Part shown: positions 62,461 through 64,000 of the stretch, in pieces | Position numbering within the stretch: position 1 is the first letter of the stretch | Layout of the letters: the number at the start of each line of letters is the position of its first letter | Assembly: GCA_017163975.1 (NCBI GenBank) | Contig: JAFFSR010000239.1 | Span: 2,728,001-2,792,000 of the forward strand | Direction: 5' to 3' | Origin: Anastatus disparis | Taxonomy: Eukaryota > Arthropoda > Insecta > Hymenoptera > Eupelmidae | Length of the DNA stretch: 64,000 nucleotides | Position numbers and translations under genes: made by a program | The notes under the pieces: generated by a model | What the model was told of the DNA's origin: nothing | Seen by the model: the letters and a program-made list of their open reading frames with translations, nothing else | Database searches by the model: none

Positions 62461-64000
62461 TAAGTCCAGGTGTTCATTGGGACCTGAACAATGGGGACCT
62501 ATATATGCATGTACGAGAGCTTCGTATAGTTAGCCTCCTGCGATCCAGATGGAATAGAACTATCGCTCTGTAACGCGTGTCTGCTCTCAATTCCTCTATA
62601 TATGTTCATATACATATAAACACACACATATATATATAGAAAAGTAATAGCAGTAGTATAGGATATGCCAAACTGAAATTGCTGCTACACCACATAGTGG
62701 ATCCTACATCTAGGGTATATAGAGAAACGCGAAGCGATTAGGCTACATAGCAAGTTCAACTATACTCATTAAGGTTTTGGGGGAGAGGAGGCTTTCGATT
62801 TGGGTTTCGAAATCATGTATATATATAGAAGAGGTTAAAGCATTTCAGTGGTATAAAGGAAGAGAGGCGCAGGGTATTTCGTTGTTGATCAATCGACATT
62901 GATCTAATGCTTCGATGCGTTTTAGGCTTATAGTATATACATATACAAACGTAATGCACCTACTAAATGATCTCTCTTCTCCTTCTATCGAGTTTAAAAT
63001 TTAGCCCTCATCCTCTATATCAATCGATCTATCTTTCTCTTCATGAGAATTTATTAGCTAACCATATGTTCTATTCTGCTCTTTGGTTACGTGTATTATT
63101 AGATTTAGCGTAGTAGACAAATTATTAGAACCTGATTGAAGCTTAAATAATGCTAGTTGCACCGTAGTCAAACAAATAAAGGGACATCAAATCTTTTAAA
63201 TTAGTGCAGTTTCAGAAGAAGAAGAACAAGGGATAAGGGGAGAGAATTAGGAAACTACTTTGTAAGTCACTTTGTCCATCTGTGTATTGACTTTAGGAAG
63301 TGAATCGCATTAATCTTTGTACTGTCGCCTCCTTTTTTCTTTTTATTTCAACAAAACTCCAATGTAAATGTTGAACTAACTAGTTTTTTGAATTGCTAAA
63401 TTATAATGTACAAGCTATAGTAAATGCAACGGGTAAATACATTAAAAAATCTTTTATTTATTATAATTTTATTTTAGTTTTTTTTTTTTTAAACATTAAC
63501 AAAAGCTTTAGCTTTCTATCTTCAAGATTATGCTTATTATGATAATTTATCATTGGCATAGGAATGATGTAACGAAAATATCAATTTAAATATAATTTCA
63601 TTTAATTTTATCTAAAATAACCATCAAATTATTTGTTGCTTTATGTAACGAAAGTTTACAATAGAAGAAAGTTAGAAAAAAAAGACGGAGAAAAAAATTG
63701 CATTGTATAGGAAATAGAGAATATATTTAACTGCAAAGACGTGTCGTATGGTAATGGAAATCGAACCGAGAAAGTACAATCGTCGAATGGTATGTTGTCT
63801 ATAGTCTTCTTATTTTGCTTTTTTTCTTCTTTTCTTGACAGACTTTTTAGCAAAGAGCATCGAAAGTGTTAGAAAACTTGTAAAGTTAAACTTTCACGTT
63901 AGAAGACACCATTAAAAAAAAGACAACAAATTCTTCCTTCTTTTTCCAAAGAGCAAAAGAGCACAGAAGAGAGTTTTTAAGCCACCGCGTTAAATTTATG

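Larger units (their letters stand above)
56200..64000. other. Gene-free, simple-repeat-rich DNA
   Basis: GA, CT and TA microsatellites and T/A runs resume. A ten-base G run lies at about 62299. A minus-strand AG/GT junction (ACATTTCAG followed by GTAAATAC, near 61898) resembles a weak recursive splice site. No supported gene. Confidence 0.5.

Noticed and set aside
1..64000. CRISPR arrays, operons, rRNA, intact tRNAs, telomeric TTAGG arrays, integrated viral genes
   Set aside because: None seen; the sequence is of eukaryotic type with introns and microsatellites, and no regularly spaced repeats or viral-type frames were found.

Overview
The window looks like an arthropod, most likely insect, nuclear genome segment. 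It is AT-rich, full of (GA)n/(CT)n, (TA)n and homopolymer tracts, has almost no long open reading frame, and holds one clearly spliced gene with GT-AG introns. CpG is common where GC content rises, so the genome does not look CpG-depleted. Together with the S1 protease type this suggests Hymenoptera such as a parasitoid wasp; the order-level call is an inference, not something the sequence proves.

Layout. (1) 1-44.6 kb is a gene desert, either intergenic or the inside of very long introns. It is dominated by simple repeats and polypyrimidine/polypurine blocks. Within it are a 54-nt candidate exon on the minus strand (7176-7229) whose acceptor runs directly into a donor-like GTGAGT (a recursive-splice-site arrangement), a long pre-miRNA-like hairpin (33349-33437), a 60-nt (AT)n tract inside an inverted flank, and a CpG-rich promoter-like block (about 41.93-42.23 kb). 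(2) 44.6-56.2 kb is an island of different texture: still AT-rich, but nearly without GA/CT microsatellites. It holds the only confident gene, a four-exon secreted chymotrypsin-like serine protease on the minus strand (48469-50616), and several mobile-element remnants. These are a 549-bp non-autonomous hAT element with terminal inverted repeats and an 8-bp target duplication, a 66-bp hairpin element in intron 3, a mariner-like fold-back in intron 2, a tRNA-derived SINE-like fragment, an inverted 33-bp repeat family just 3' of the gene, and a two-copy 144-bp tandem duplication. (3) 56.2-64.0 kb returns to the microsatellite-rich desert texture.

The protease has a signal peptide, a basic activation site, all three catalytic residues, six paired cysteines and intact splice sites, so it appears functional. 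Its S1 pocket residue is Gly, so it is not expected to be trypsin-like. No other gene could be supported; every other open frame is short and driven by simple repeats. No prokaryotic, CRISPR, rRNA or confident tRNA feature was seen.
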